Shown here: in pieces, positions 46,414-55,846 of the stretch | Position numbering within the stretch: the stretch's first letter is position 1 | Layout: each line of letters begins with the position of its first letter | DNA from: Ruegeria sp. PrR005 | GTDB lineage: Bacteria; Pseudomonadota; Alphaproteobacteria; Rhodobacterales; Rhodobacteraceae | Direction of reading: 5' to 3' | Assembly (NCBI RefSeq): GCF_010500245.1 | Contig: NZ_JAAGOX010000005.1 | Location: forward strand, 62,001 to 126,000 | DNA length: 64,000 nucleotides | The notes under the pieces: model-generated | What the model saw: the letters and a program-made list of their open reading frames with translations, nothing else | What the model was told of the DNA's origin: nothing | The model's database searches: none | Made by a program: the position numbers and the translations under genes

Positions 46414-46442
46414 TTGACACAAAACAGGAACATGCGTAGAAC
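46414..46442 (+). promoter_or_regulatory. lexA promoter
   Basis: TTGACA (46414-46419), 17-bp spacer, TAGAAC (46437-46442). The LexA box covers the end of the spacer and the whole -10. Confidence 0.75.
46428..46442 (+). promoter_or_regulatory. LexA (SOS) box of lexA
   Basis: GAAC-ATGCGTA-GAAC, a perfect GAAC-N7-GAAC site (GTTC-N7-GTTC on the other strand), the alphaproteobacterial LexA operator. It overlaps the -10 of the lexA promoter, fitting autorepression. Confidence 0.88.
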
Positions 46443-46475
46443 AAATGTAAACACACGGGTAAAGGGGTGCGGGCC

Positions 46476-47168
46476 ATGCTGACCAAGAAGCAACTGGATT
46501 TGCTGGAATTCATTCACAAGCGGATGCAGGCGGACGGTGTTCCGCCCAGTTTCGACGAGATGAAACTGGCGCTGGATCTGCGCTCCAAATCCGGCATCCA
46601 CCGGTTGATCACCGCACTGGAAGAGCGGGGTTTCATCCGCAGACTGGCCCACCGGGCCCGGGCAATTGAAATCGTGAAACTTCCTGAAAGCCTGGGCGGC
46701 GAGCCGACGACAGGTTTTACCCCTCGGGTGATCGACGGAGACCGGCCCAATTCACGCCCGGCAAACGCCGAGCCGGTCGGTATCCACGTCGTCGAGCTTC
46801 CCGTTATGGGCCGCATTGCCGCTGGCGTTCCGATCGAGGCGATCAGCCACGTCTCGCACCAGGTTGCGGTACCCGGCAGCATGATCGGCCGAGGCGAGCA
46901 TTATGCGCTCGAGGTCAAGGGCGACTCGATGATCGAGGCCGGTATCAACGATGGCGATGTCGTGGTGATCCGCGAAACTTCGGTGGCTGACAATGGCGAT
47001 ATCGTCGTGGCCCTTGTCGAAGGTCAGGAAGCGACGCTGAAACGGTTCTTCCGTCGCGGTGGCTCCATCGCGCTTGAGGCGGCCAATCCGGCCTACGAAA
47101 CCCGTGTGTTCCCCGAGGACAAGGTGAGCGTTCAGGGTCGTCTTGTCGGGTTGATCCGGACCTACTGA
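46476..47168 (+). CDS. lexA: LexA repressor
   Basis: A 230-residue SOS repressor. The N-terminal winged helix ('[17 protein letters not shown]', '[20 protein letters not shown]') binds DNA; the C-terminal S24 peptidase has the Ala116-Gly117 cleavage site ('GRIAAGVPI'), Ser151 ('GDSM') and Lys189 ('ATLKRF'). ATG 46476 is preceded by AAAGGGG; a GTG three codons earlier is in frame. The 3' end overlaps comEC by 7 bp in convergent orientation. Confidence 0.96.
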   Translation: MLTKKQLDLLEFIHKRMQADGVPPSFDEMKLALDLRSKSGIHRLITALEERGFIRRLAHRARAIEIVKLPESLGGEPTTGFTPRVIDGDRPNSRPANAEPVGIHVVELPVMGRIAAGVPIEAISHVSHQVAVPGSMIGRGEHYALEVKGDSMIEAGINDGDVVVIRETSVADNGDIVVALVEGQEATLKRFFRRGGSIALEAANPAYETRVFPEDKVSVQGRLVGLIRTY

Positions 47169-49192
47169 TCCCGCTGCGCTGTCGGCGACCACAGTCGGCG
47201 CTCCTGCCCTGCGATGGCGGACAGCTTGCCATCCTGTGTCAGGCTGACAGCCCCCGTGCGCGAAAGGCTGGCGGGATCAAACACCATGCACGGACCGTTC
47301 AGGTCCAGTGGTACGGAGGAAATGACGATCTCCGTCTTGGTACACCCGGAGAGTTGCTGCGCCCCGCGCTTGCCGGTCACATGCACAATTTCGACCGCCC
47401 CGCTCCGTATCCGTTTGATGCTGCCCTCGCCCGGCCACCGCGCGGCGGCAGTCGGCTGATCGGCACCGTCGCCATCATTCTCCAGCCAGACTCCGGCGAT
47501 GAATCCCGAGCCCCGCGGTTTGCTCAGCGCGCGCCCCTCTGGCGTCATGATCCCGACCAGCCCGCCGGTGTCGGCCACCAGAATCTCCGGCCGCTCTGCC
47601 AGGGACCACATCACCAGCGACGCAGCAATGACCGGAACACCAACCAACCGTAACCGCCCGCGCCACAAGACAATCCACAGCCAGCCAAGCGCCAGCAGCG
47701 GCAGCACCTCTGCCCCGGGACGCGCCACAAAACCCTGAGCACCTTCGATACCGGCGGTCCAATGCGCCACCTCAAGGATCCAGGTGAGCCCCAGCCCCAT
47801 AAGATCCAACCCGATCCAATCAAGCGAGATCGGAGCCAACACCAGCGCCAGAACCGCTGCCGGAATGATCAGCACCCCCATCAGCGGGACCGACACCAGG
47901 TTTGCCAGCAGCCCGTAATGGGCAATGGTGTTGAAATGCGCGGCTGCGACCGGTGCCGTGGCCAATCCGGCCACTGCCGAAGACACCACTAGCCCCGCCA
48001 CCGGATGCAGCCACCGCGGTCCCAGGCTGATCTCTGCGTCCCGGATCCAGCCAAAGACCGCGACCAGCGCCACGGTCGCGGCGAAACTCATCTGGAACCC
48101 CGGACCAAGCAGCGCCTCGGGGCGCAGCAGCAGCACACCGGTGGCCGCGGCTGCCACCGCACGCAGCGACAAGGCCCGTCGGTCGACCAGCACCGCCCCC
48201 AGCATGACCGCGACCATGACAAAAGCCCTTTGCGTCGCCACGTTGCCCCCCGACAGCGCCAGATACCCCGCCGCGACCAGCAAAGCGCCAATGGCCGCAA
48301 GCTTCCGCACCGGCAGGCGCAACGCGAGCGATGGGATCAACGACAGGCCAACCCGCAATGCGGCAAACACGAACCCCGCGAGAAGCCCCATGTGCAATCC
48401 CGAGATCGCCAGCAGATGCGCCAGATTGCTTGCCCGAAGCGCCATCAGGGCAGATTGGCTGACACCGCTGCGGTCACCCGTGGTCACGGCGGCGGCAAAC
48501 CCGCCGACATCGCCCGGCAGTTGCTCGCGGATCCTGTCCGAGGCCGCCGTTCGGACAGCCAGCAGGCGCAGCCGGAATGCGCTGGTATCCGCAGGGGCCG
48601 CGACCAACATGGGCGTTCGCGTGTACCCGATCGCCCCCAGCCTCTGAAACCAGGCGTGGCGCCGGAAATCAAAGCCGCCGGGCTCCACCGGGCCTTGCGG
48701 CGGCGCAAGATGCGCCATTGTCATGACACGCCCGCCCGGAGGCAATTGCGCGGTATCGTCGGACAGGGATATCCGGACCTGGTCCGGCACTTCGTCCGCC
48801 GCGATCCTGTCCATCCGGACCCGGTCCAATGTCACCCGCAACCGGTCCGAAGCAGAGCGGTCCAGCGCAATGACGCGCCCCTCGACCGGGCCGTAATATC
48901 GCCAGTCGAGCACCGGGGCCGAGACATAATGCGCCCGACCCGCCGCCAGCAGGAACCCGGAGTTGACCAGAACCAGCGCCCAGAGCAGCGGCGACCACGC
49001 GGCGGACACCCGCCGGGCCAGGACCGCCAGAACCAGCGCGACACAGGCGACGAATGCGACGCCCCCTGTGCCCGGCTCCTGCCGTGGCAGAAAGTAGAAA
49101 CCGATCCCGATGCCCAGAAAGACCGGAACCCAGGGAAACAAGTGCCCCCTCTGCTCCAGCAGGCCGCGTTCGATCCTGGCCAGAACGCGCAT
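47162..49192 (-). CDS. comEC: ComEC/Rec2 family DNA uptake channel protein
   Basis: A 676-residue polytopic inner-membrane protein. '[20 protein letters not shown]' is the ComEC competence-domain hallmark. An N-terminal DUF4131/OB-like region (about 30-190) comes first; after the membrane part a C-terminal segment ('[20 protein letters not shown]') is a shortened metallo-beta-lactamase-like region lacking a clear HxHxDH motif, as in many roseobacters. Would import single-stranded DNA in transformation. Convergent with lexA, divergent from gltX. Confidence 0.9.
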   Translation of the reverse strand: MRVLARIERGLLEQRGHLFPWVPVFLGIGIGFYFLPRQEPGTGGVAFVACVALVLAVLARRVSAAWSPLLWALVLVNSGFLLAAGRAHYVSAPVLDWRYYGPVEGRVIALDRSASDRLRVTLDRVRMDRIAADEVPDQVRISLSDDTAQLPPGGRVMTMAHLAPPQGPVEPGGFDFRRHAWFQRLGAIGYTRTPMLVAAPADTSAFRLRLLAVRTAASDRIREQLPGDVGGFAAAVTTGDRSGVSQSALMALRASNLAHLLAISGLHMGLLAGFVFAALRVGLSLIPSLALRLPVRKLAAIGALLVAAGYLALSGGNVATQRAFVMVAVMLGAVLVDRRALSLRAVAAAATGVLLLRPEALLGPGFQMSFAATVALVAVFGWIRDAEISLGPRWLHPVAGLVVSSAVAGLATAPVAAAHFNTIAHYGLLANLVSVPLMGVLIIPAAVLALVLAPISLDWIGLDLMGLGLTWILEVAHWTAGIEGAQGFVARPGAEVLPLLALGWLWIVLWRGRLRLVGVPVIAASLVMWSLAERPEILVADTGGLVGIMTPEGRALSKPRGSGFIAGVWLENDGDGADQPTAAARWPGEGSIKRIRSGAVEIVHVTGKRGAQQLSGCTKTEIVISSVPLDLNGPCMVFDPASLSRTGAVSLTQDGKLSAIAGQERRLWSPTAQRDQ

Positions 49193-49271
49193 GCTTGCTC
49201 CTGATCGCCCGGCTCGTTAGACAGGCGTCAAACGCTAGCCCCCCATGGTTACCAAAAGGTAAATTGAACTT

Positions 49272-50678
49272 ATGCCGGAACAGGTCGTTACCCGTTTTGC
49301 CCCCTCGCCCACCGGATATCTCCATATCGGCGGTGCCCGCACCGCCCTGTTCAACTGGCTTTACGCTCGGGGACGTGGCGGAAAATTCCTGCTCAGGATC
49401 GAGGATACCGACCGGGCGCGCTCCACGCCCGAGGCCACGGCCGCCATCCTGCAAGGGCTGAACTGGCTGGGCCTGGACCATGATGGCGAGGTGATCAGCC
49501 AGTTCGAACGCGCGCCCCGGCATGCCGAAGTGGCGCGGGAGTTGCTGGCCCAGGGCAAGGCCTATAAGTGTTTTTCCACACAGGAAGAAATTCAGGCCTT
49601 TCGCGAGGCCGCCCAGGCCGAGAAACGCTCGACCCTGTTCCGCAGCCCCTGGCGCGACGCCGATCCGTCGAGCCATCCGGACGCGCCCTATGTCATCCGC
49701 ATCAAGGCGCCGCAGAGCGGGGAAACTGTGATCCGCGACCAGGTGCAGGGCGATGTGACCATCCGCAACGACCAGCTCGATGACATGGTCCTGCTGCGCT
49801 CGGACGGGACGCCGGTCTATATGCTGGCGGTGGTGGTCGATGACCACGACATGGGGGTGACCCATGTGATCCGGGGTGACGACCACCTGAACAACGCCGC
49901 CCGCCAGATGATGATCTATGAGGCGATGGGCTGGGATGTGCCGGTCTGGGCCCATATCCCGCTGATCCACGGACCTGACGGCAAGAAACTGTCCAAGCGC
50001 CACGGCGCGTTGGGAGCGCAGGAATACCAGGCCATGGGCTACCCCGCCGCCGGCATGCGCAACTATCTGGCGCGACTGGGCTGGAGCCATGGCGACGACG
50101 AGTTCTTTACCGATGCGCAGGCGCGCGCGTGGTTCGATCTGGATGGAATCGGCAAATCTCCTGCCCGGTTCGATCTGAAAAAGCTCGAGAATCTGTGCGG
50201 CCAGCATATCGCGATCTCGGATGATGCTGCGCTGCGGCAAGAGCTGGAAGCCTATCTTGCGGCAGCCGGTCTGCCTGCTCTCAGCACGACACAATCCAGT
50301 GATCTCGAACGTGCGATGTATTGCCTCAAGGACAGGGCCCGCACTTTTCCCGAACTTGTTGAAAAAGCATCTTTTGTTCTGGCATCCCGCCCCATTCAAC
50401 CGGATGAGAAAGCCGCCGCTGCGCTGGCGTCTGTATCCGACGGTATACTGAGAGAATTGACGCCGCACTTGCAAAATGCTAGCTGGACGCGAGATAGTCT
50501 GGAAGAAGCTTTGAACGCTTTTGCCGAGGCCAAGGGAACCAAGTTTGGCAAGCTTGCCGGTCCACTCAGGGCCGCACTTGCAGGACGTTCGATTACGCCT
50601 TCGGTTTTTGACATGATGCTGGTTTTGGGACGCGACGAAAGTCTGGCCCGTATCCAGGACGCGGCCGAGGCTGCCTGA
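49272..50678 (+). CDS. gltX: Glutamyl-tRNA synthetase
   Basis: A 468-residue class I synthetase: HIGH-type '[11 protein letters not shown]' (His18) and 'KLSKRHG' near residues 239-245. The C-terminal anticodon-binding region is encoded by DNA of lower G+C (about 54% for 50281-50640 by hand count) than the catalytic half. Monocistronic or leading into gltA 123 bp on. Since roseobacters often have two gltX copies, a tRNA-Gln misacylating role is possible. Confidence 0.94.
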   Translation: MPEQVVTRFAPSPTGYLHIGGARTALFNWLYARGRGGKFLLRIEDTDRARSTPEATAAILQGLNWLGLDHDGEVISQFERAPRHAEVARELLAQGKAYKCFSTQEEIQAFREAAQAEKRSTLFRSPWRDADPSSHPDAPYVIRIKAPQSGETVIRDQVQGDVTIRNDQLDDMVLLRSDGTPVYMLAVVVDDHDMGVTHVIRGDDHLNNAARQMMIYEAMGWDVPVWAHIPLIHGPDGKKLSKRHGALGAQEYQAMGYPAAGMRNYLARLGWSHGDDEFFTDAQARAWFDLDGIGKSPARFDLKKLENLCGQHIAISDDAALRQELEAYLAAAGLPALSTTQSSDLERAMYCLKDRARTFPELVEKASFVLASRPIQPDEKAAAALASVSDGILRELTPHLQNASWTRDSLEEALNAFAEAKGTKFGKLAGPLRAALAGRSITPSVFDMMLVLGRDESLARIQDAAEAA

Positions 50679-50801
50679 TCTTTACGATCGGGTAAACTCA
50701 CGCGGTTAAGACCCGGGTCTGCGCGCGCGCGTGCGGACACGCCCGCATGGGACACGCGCCAGAGCCGCATGCCCCGTGCCTGCCATAAGGAAGGGACAAG
50801 A

Positions 50802-52097
50802 ATGACTGAAGATAAGAAAACCGCGACGCTGAGCCTGAACGGCCAAACCTACGAGTTGCCAGTCCTTTCGCCTTCGACGGGCCCGGATGTCATTGATATC
50901 CGAAAGCTTTACGGTCAGGCGGGGGTCTTTACGTATGACCCGGGCTTCACCTCGACCGCGAGCTGCGACAGCACCATCACCTATATCGACGGCGAGCTGG
51001 GCGAGCTGTTGCATCGCGGTTATCCGATCGACCAGCTGGCGGCCAAGTCGCATTACCTCGAGGTCTGCTATCTGCTGCTTTACGGTGAGCTGCCGACCGC
51101 AAAGGATCTGGAGAAGTTCGAGACCACGATCACCCGCCACACCATGATCCACGAGCAGATGCACTATTTCTTCCGGGGCTTCCGCCGGGACGCGCATCCG
51201 ATGGCGACCATGGTGGGTGTGGTCGGCGCGATGTCGGCCTTCTACCACGACTCGACCGATATCGCCGATCCGCATCAGCGCGAGATCGCCAGCCACCGGT
51301 TGATCGCCAAGATGCCGACCATCGCGGCGATGGCGTACAAATACTCGATCGGCCAGCCGTTCATGTATCCGCGCAACGATCTGGACTACGCGGCCAACTT
51401 CCTGCAAATGTGCTTTGCGGTGCCGGCCGAGCATTACCATGTGGACCCGATCCTGGCCCGCGCCATGGACCGGATCTTTACGCTGCATGCCGATCACGAG
51501 CAGAACGCCTCGACCTCGACGGTGCGTCTGGCCTCGTCCTCGGGCGCCAATCCGTTCGCCTGTATCGCTGCCGGGATCGCCTGTCTCTGGGGGCCCGCGC
51601 ATGGTGGGGCGAACCAGGCGTGCCTTGAAATGCTTAAGGAAATCGGCACTCCGGACCGTATTCCCGAGTTCATCGCCCGCGCCAAGGACAAGAACGATCC
51701 GTTCCGTCTTATGGGCTTTGGTCACCGGGTCTACAAAAACTTCGATCCGCGCGCGACCGTCATGAAACAGTCCGCCGACGAGGTGCTGGATCTGCTAGGC
51801 GTGGAGAACAACCCGATCCTGGCCACCGCCAAGGAACTGGAACGCGCGGCCCTGGCCGACGACTACTTCGCCGAGAAAAAACTGTTTCCGAACGTGGACT
51901 TCTACTCGGGCATCATCCTTGAGGCGATGGGTTTCCCGACCTCGATGTTCACGCCCATCTTCGCCGTGTCTCGAACCGTGGGCTGGATCAGCCAGTGGAA
52001 AGAACAGTTGTCCGACCCGCAGCACAAGATCGGCCGCCCGCGTCAGCTCTACCTCGGCTCGACCGCGCGCGACTATGTGGATATCGAAGACCGCTGA
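50802..52097 (+). CDS. gltA: Citrate synthase
   Basis: A 431-residue type II (hexameric, NADH-sensitive class) citrate synthase of the TCA cycle. Catalytic blocks: '[20 protein letters not shown]', '[13 protein letters not shown]' and 'NVDFYSGI' with the active His, His and Asp. The N-terminal beta domain typical of Gram-negative forms is present. Start at 50802 has GGAAGGGA upstream; an in-frame ATG at 50769 lacks one. Confidence 0.96.
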   Translation: MTEDKKTATLSLNGQTYELPVLSPSTGPDVIDIRKLYGQAGVFTYDPGFTSTASCDSTITYIDGELGELLHRGYPIDQLAAKSHYLEVCYLLLYGELPTAKDLEKFETTITRHTMIHEQMHYFFRGFRRDAHPMATMVGVVGAMSAFYHDSTDIADPHQREIASHRLIAKMPTIAAMAYKYSIGQPFMYPRNDLDYAANFLQMCFAVPAEHYHVDPILARAMDRIFTLHADHEQNASTSTVRLASSSGANPFACIAAGIACLWGPAHGGANQACLEMLKEIGTPDRIPEFIARAKDKNDPFRLMGFGHRVYKNFDPRATVMKQSADEVLDLLGVENNPILATAKELERAALADDYFAEKKLFPNVDFYSGIILEAMGFPTSMFTPIFAVSRTVGWISQWKEQLSDPQHKIGRPRQLYLGSTARDYVDIEDR

Positions 52098-52123
52098 TCC
52101 GATCCGTTGGAACAGAGCAATTC

Positions 52124-52158
52124 AACCCCGGTGGAGTCATCCGCCGGGGTTTTCCTTT
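52124..52158 (+). terminator. gltA terminator
   Basis: AACCCCGGTGG (52124-52134) pairs with CCGCCGGGGTT (52141-52151) with a single G-T pair, then TTCCTTTT. Confidence 0.85.
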
Positions 52159-52169
52159 TGTCCCACGAA

Positions 52170-52216
52170 TTGACCGTTTTGTACGCCGCAAAAGACCCCG
52201 ATTGTCCGTTTTGTAC
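52170..52216. repeat. Paired 15-bp direct repeat with 32-bp period, second site
   Basis: TTGACCGTTTTGTAC (52170-52184) and TTGTCCGTTTTGTAC (52202-52216), the reverse complement of the 14567/14599 pair with one mismatch in one copy and exactly the same 32-bp period. A short internal block, CCCCGAT before the second copy, is also shared between the sites. Confidence 0.75.
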
Positions 52217-52453
52217 GGCGGTCACCGGGCCCCCGGCCCAGCCTGCCAAAGCGATTCCCCGACCGGCCAGAGGCGGGTTTGCCCGAGTCGTTTCCGATTT
52301 CACCGCCTGTGCCGGGCCACGGGAAAAACCGTTTCCGCGTCGTAAACGCCGCGCACCCTGATTTAGGGGTTTTGGCCGGGAAAACGGTAATTTTATGTCC
52401 AAATTGTGGCGCTCCTCCTAGGGTCGGTCGCTGATCTTTGAAGGGGGATTTCC

Positions 52454-53638
52454 ATGACCGGGACCGTTGGCGAAAAGGCACAGATTACCGTCTCGTTGGG
52501 CTGCGAGCCGAGATTGCTGGTGACGATTGTCGAAAAACTCGATGGCGGATTGTTCATCGACATCAAGTCGGAAGACCCGGGGGTCGATGCCGGTGACCTT
52601 GACGGGTTCTTCTTCAACTTCGCCGATGACGCCACCCTGAACGGGCTGCATATCTGGCCGGACGAGAACCAGGGCACCGAGTGGGCTCCGGTCACCGATG
52701 TGCAGATGGATCCGGACGCGGTCGACAGCCTGAGCAACGGGGCGCAGCTGGCCGAGAGCTATGACGCGGGGATCCAGTTCGGGCTGAGCCCGGATTCGAC
52801 CGAAGGTTATGTGAGCGCCGCCAACTTCACCATGTGGTCCGAGAACGGCCCGCTGAGCATCGAGGATATCGACCTCGACAGTCTTGCCGCGGTCGTGAAC
52901 TCGGATACCGAGAACGGACTGGTCAAGACCGTCAGCGACAGCGGCAGCGAGGACGACAGCTTTGATGAAGAGGACCATGAAGACGACGAATGCGCGTTCC
53001 TGATCGAAGGGCCGGTCAACACCGAGGTGGTGCTGACCCAGCTTGAGAACGGCGATATCCGGGTCGACCTGGAGGTTCTGGAGGGCGACGACCCGGATGC
53101 CACCGGGCAGATCGGCGATATCAACGGCCTGTTCTTCAACATTGCGGACGACAGCCTGCTGAACGGGATGACCGTGAGTGGCGCGGACGTGACCGGTTCG
53201 CAATTCGCGGCCGGGTCGGTCAACAACCTGGGCAACGGTGTCAACATGGAGGGCGCGCAGGAAGGCGAGACCGGCGAGACCGAAAACGGGTTCGATGCGG
53301 GCATCTCGATTGGGCAAGGCGGGATCGGTCATGGCGACGACATTCGCGCCACCAGCTTTACCCTGTCGCATCCCGATGGTCTGAGCCTGGAGGATTTCAA
53401 CGGCGAGGTCTTTGGCCTGCGGCTGACCTCGGTCGGGGAAGAGGGCAGCGACGACCGCGAAGGGTCCCTGAAACTGCTTGGCCAGTGCGAGGACGTGGCG
53501 CAGCCGCCAGTCTGTGACGACCAGTATTACCTGAACGACGTCATGGCGTTGATGACCCAGCCCATGCATGACGAGCTGGCCTATGAGATGATGGCGAGCG
53601 AACCGGTCGAAGAGGTGGACCTGGTGGACACCTATTGA
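52454..53638 (+). CDS. Acidic protein with two tandem copies of an unrecognised domain
   Basis: A 394-residue, strongly acidic protein without a signal peptide or membrane segment. Two copies of a domain of about 140 residues are apparent: near 10-150 ('GDLDGFFFNFADDATLNGL', 'YDAGIQFG', 'GPLSIEDI') and near 183-335 ('GDINGLFFNIADDSLLNGM', 'FDAGISIG', 'DGLSLEDF'). An Asp/Glu-rich linker (about 163-180) joins them. Absence of a signal with acidic repeats suggests type I secretion or a cytoplasmic calcium-binding role, but nothing nearby proves it. I do not recognise the family. GAAGGGGG supports the start. Confidence 0.75.
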   Translation: MTGTVGEKAQITVSLGCEPRLLVTIVEKLDGGLFIDIKSEDPGVDAGDLDGFFFNFADDATLNGLHIWPDENQGTEWAPVTDVQMDPDAVDSLSNGAQLAESYDAGIQFGLSPDSTEGYVSAANFTMWSENGPLSIEDIDLDSLAAVVNSDTENGLVKTVSDSGSEDDSFDEEDHEDDECAFLIEGPVNTEVVLTQLENGDIRVDLEVLEGDDPDATGQIGDINGLFFNIADDSLLNGMTVSGADVTGSQFAAGSVNNLGNGVNMEGAQEGETGETENGFDAGISIGQGGIGHGDDIRATSFTLSHPDGLSLEDFNGEVFGLRLTSVGEEGSDDREGSLKLLGQCEDVAQPPVCDDQYYLNDVMALMTQPMHDELAYEMMASEPVEEVDLVDTY

Positions 53639-53651
53639 GGGTGCGTGGGGC

Positions 53652-54740
53652 TCAGAACAGGCTGAGCTGATCGCCCGGCTGCGGCGGCACAAGGAACAGA
53701 TCGCATCTGAGGGCTGGCGCCTGCTGCGCCAGCCCGACGCGTTTGCAGGCGGCACGGAACCGTTGCGCCATCATCTCGGCATATTGCCCCTCGCCCCGCA
53801 TCCGGTGGCCCCAGCGCGGATCGTAGTCGCGCCCGCCATGCATTTCGCGCAAGCGCGCCATCACCTTGGCCGCATGGTTCGGCCTGTGATCGGCCAGCCA
53901 TTCCTGCCAGAGCTGCGACACCTCGCGCGGCAGGCGCAGCATGATCCAGCTGGCTGTGTCTGCGCCAGCCTCGGCCCCGGCGGCCAAAAGCGCCTCCATC
54001 TCGTGATCGGTGAGGCCGGGCACCAGCGGCGAGGTCATCAGCCGCACCGGCACCCCTGCCCCGGTCAGCGCGCGGATCATCGCCAGCCGCCGGTTCGGCG
54101 AGGGCGCGCGCGGTTCCATCCGCCGCGACAGGTCGGCATCGAGCGTGGTGAGCGAGATGCCGACGCGCGCCAAACCGCGCGCCGCCATCGGGCCGAGGAT
54201 GTCGAGATCACGCTCGATCAGGGCGCCCTTGGTCACGATGGCGACCGGGTGGTTGAACTCGGCCAGCACCGCAAGGCAATCGCGGGTGATCCGGTGGGTT
54301 TTCTCGATTGGCTGGTAGGGGTCGGTATTGGTGCCGATGGCAATCGGCGCCACCATGTAACGGCGGGCGCTGAGCTCGGCGCGCAGCACCTCGGCCGCGT
54401 TGGGCCGCGCCACCAGCCGGGTTTCGAAATCGAGCCCCGGCGACAGGCCGAGATAGGCATGGGTCGGGCGGGCAAAGCAATAGACGCAGCCATGTTCGCA
54501 ACCCCGGTAGGGGTTGATCGAGCGGTCGAACGGCAGGTCGGGCGAGCGGTTATAGGTGATCAAGCTGCGCGCGGTCTCGATCGCGACATGGGTGCGCAAC
54601 GGCGGCAGATCGCCGTCCTGCTCCCAGCCGTCGGATTCGGACATGCGCGCATGCCGCTCATACCGCCCCGCCAGATTGCTGAGCGCGCCACGCCCGGGGG
54701 TGCGGATGCCGAGATTCTGCGATGGATCGGTGGGACTCAT
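53652..54740 (-). CDS. PA0069 family radical SAM protein (SplB-like)
   Basis: A 362-residue radical SAM enzyme. The cluster motif 'CEHGCVYC' (about residues 81-88) is a CxxxCxxC; 'INPYRGCEHGCVYCFARP' is the hallmark of this SplB-like (spore photoproduct lyase related) family. Product unknown; DNA-related function is suspected. Two bases before its ATG begins a triple GTTC-N7-GTTC-N7-GTTC array, the LexA-type site, so it is probably SOS-regulated. Convergent with the acidic protein gene. Confidence 0.88.
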   Translation of the reverse strand: MSPTDPSQNLGIRTPGRGALSNLAGRYERHARMSESDGWEQDGDLPPLRTHVAIETARSLITYNRSPDLPFDRSINPYRGCEHGCVYCFARPTHAYLGLSPGLDFETRLVARPNAAEVLRAELSARRYMVAPIAIGTNTDPYQPIEKTHRITRDCLAVLAEFNHPVAIVTKGALIERDLDILGPMAARGLARVGISLTTLDADLSRRMEPRAPSPNRRLAMIRALTGAGVPVRLMTSPLVPGLTDHEMEALLAAGAEAGADTASWIMLRLPREVSQLWQEWLADHRPNHAAKVMARLREMHGGRDYDPRWGHRMRGEGQYAEMMAQRFRAACKRVGLAQQAPALRCDLFLVPPQPGDQLSLF

Positions 54741-54741
54741 G

Positions 54742-54767
54742 GAACATGACTAGAACATAATGCGAAC
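54742..54767 (-). promoter_or_regulatory. Triple LexA (SOS) half-site array at the radical SAM gene start
   Basis: Plus strand GAAC (54742-54745), 7 bp, GAAC (54753-54756), 7 bp, GAAC (54764-54767): two overlapping LexA boxes. It ends 2 bp before the start codon of the minus-strand gene. Identical logic to the lexA box at 46428. Confidence 0.82.
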
Positions 54768-54993
54768 ATTACGCAAGGGACGGATCGCGCCCGGCAGCAC
54801 GAGGACGTCAGATCATGCGCCCCGCCCATGATCATTCTGCGGATTACTCATTATCAATCCGGCGAATTCCTTTCTATAGGTCGGTTGCAACACCGCCCAT
54901 GTCGCAATCGACGCAGTCGAAAAGTGACCCTTGGGCAAAAAGGGAAAAAACGCATCCGGGGCCTCTCCCCACCAACGCTCAAGGAATCACGCC

Positions 54994-55692
54994 ATGTCGG
55001 AAGAAGATGACATCATCCTGTCGGAACTCGACGACGAGGAACTCGTCCAGCAGATGTTCGACGACCTCTATGACGGTCTCAAGGAAGAGATCGAAGAGGC
55101 CGTGAACATCCTGATCGAGCGCGGCTGGGCCCCCTATGACGTGCTGACCAAGGCGCTGGTCGGCGGCATGACCATCGTCGGCGCCGACTTCCGCGACGGC
55201 ATCCTGTTCGTGCCCGAAGTGCTGCTGGCCGCCAACGCGATGAAGGGCGGCATGGCCATCCTGAAGCCGCTGCTGGCCGAAACCGGCGCGCCGCGCGTCG
55301 GCAAGATGGTGATTGGCACCGTCAAGGGCGACATTCACGACATCGGCAAGAACCTTGTGTCGATGATGATGGAAGGCGCGGGATTCGAAGTGGTCGATCT
55401 GGGCATCAACAACCCGGTCGAAAACTATCTGGATGCGCTGGAGCGGGAACAGCCCGACATCCTGGGCATGTCGGCGCTGCTGACCACCACCATGCCTTAC
55501 ATGAAGGTGGTGATCGACACGCTGGTCGAAAAAGGCGTGCGCGACGATTACATCGTGCTGGTCGGCGGCGCGCCGCTGAACGAGGAATTCGGCAAGGCCA
55601 TCGGCGCCGACGCCTATTGCCGCGACGCGGCCGTGGCGGTGGAAACCGCCAAGGACTGGGTCGGCCGCAAGCACAACCGCATGGCGGTCTGA
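54994..55692 (+). CDS. Corrinoid (B12-binding) methyltransferase protein, MttC/MtbC type
   Basis: A 232-residue methyl carrier: N-terminal helical cap (about 10-95, 'LVGGMTIVGADFRDGILFVP') and Rossmann-like cobalamin domain with 'GDIHDIGKNLV' (Asp113, His115, Gly118), the lower-ligand motif, plus 'VGGAPLNEEF'. It would receive a methyl group from an MttB-like protein and pass it to tetrahydrofolate. No methyltransferase gene touches it; MttB-family at 25588 and DUF1638 at 56964 are in the window. An N-terminal acidic tail is unusual in length. Confidence 0.9.
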   Translation: MSEEDDIILSELDDEELVQQMFDDLYDGLKEEIEEAVNILIERGWAPYDVLTKALVGGMTIVGADFRDGILFVPEVLLAANAMKGGMAILKPLLAETGAPRVGKMVIGTVKGDIHDIGKNLVSMMMEGAGFEVVDLGINNPVENYLDALEREQPDILGMSALLTTTMPYMKVVIDTLVEKGVRDDYIVLVGGAPLNEEFGKAIGADAYCRDAAVAVETAKDWVGRKHNRMAV

Positions 55693-55712
55693 GCAGCATC
55701 TCACTCGAATGC

Positions 55713-55740
55713 CGGGCCGCCTTTCGGGGCGGCCTTTTTT
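55713..55740 (+). terminator. Terminator of the corrinoid protein gene
   Basis: GGCCGCC (55715-55721) pairs with GGCGGCC (55728-55734), then six T. Confidence 0.85.
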
Positions 55741-55846
55741 ATTGGCGATATCCCGCCTTTGTCACAGATCGGACACCTTTCCCCCTGACTTCGGCCACCT
55801 TCGGACCCTAGGTTTTCAGCCGTACCCAAGCTGCCCCGAGGTGCCC

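Larger units (their letters stand above)
52098..52453. other. 356-bp intergenic region after gltA
   Basis: Contains the gltA terminator (52124-52158) and the second paired 15-bp repeat (52170-52216). The remaining 240 bp, up to the acidic tandem-domain gene, show no gene; GAAGGGGG at 52440-52447 is the ribosome binding site of the next gene. Confidence 0.6.

Noticed and set aside
47162..49192. comEC as a broken gene because its C-terminal MBL motif is missing
   Set aside because: The frame is intact and shortened or degenerate C-terminal regions are common in the family.
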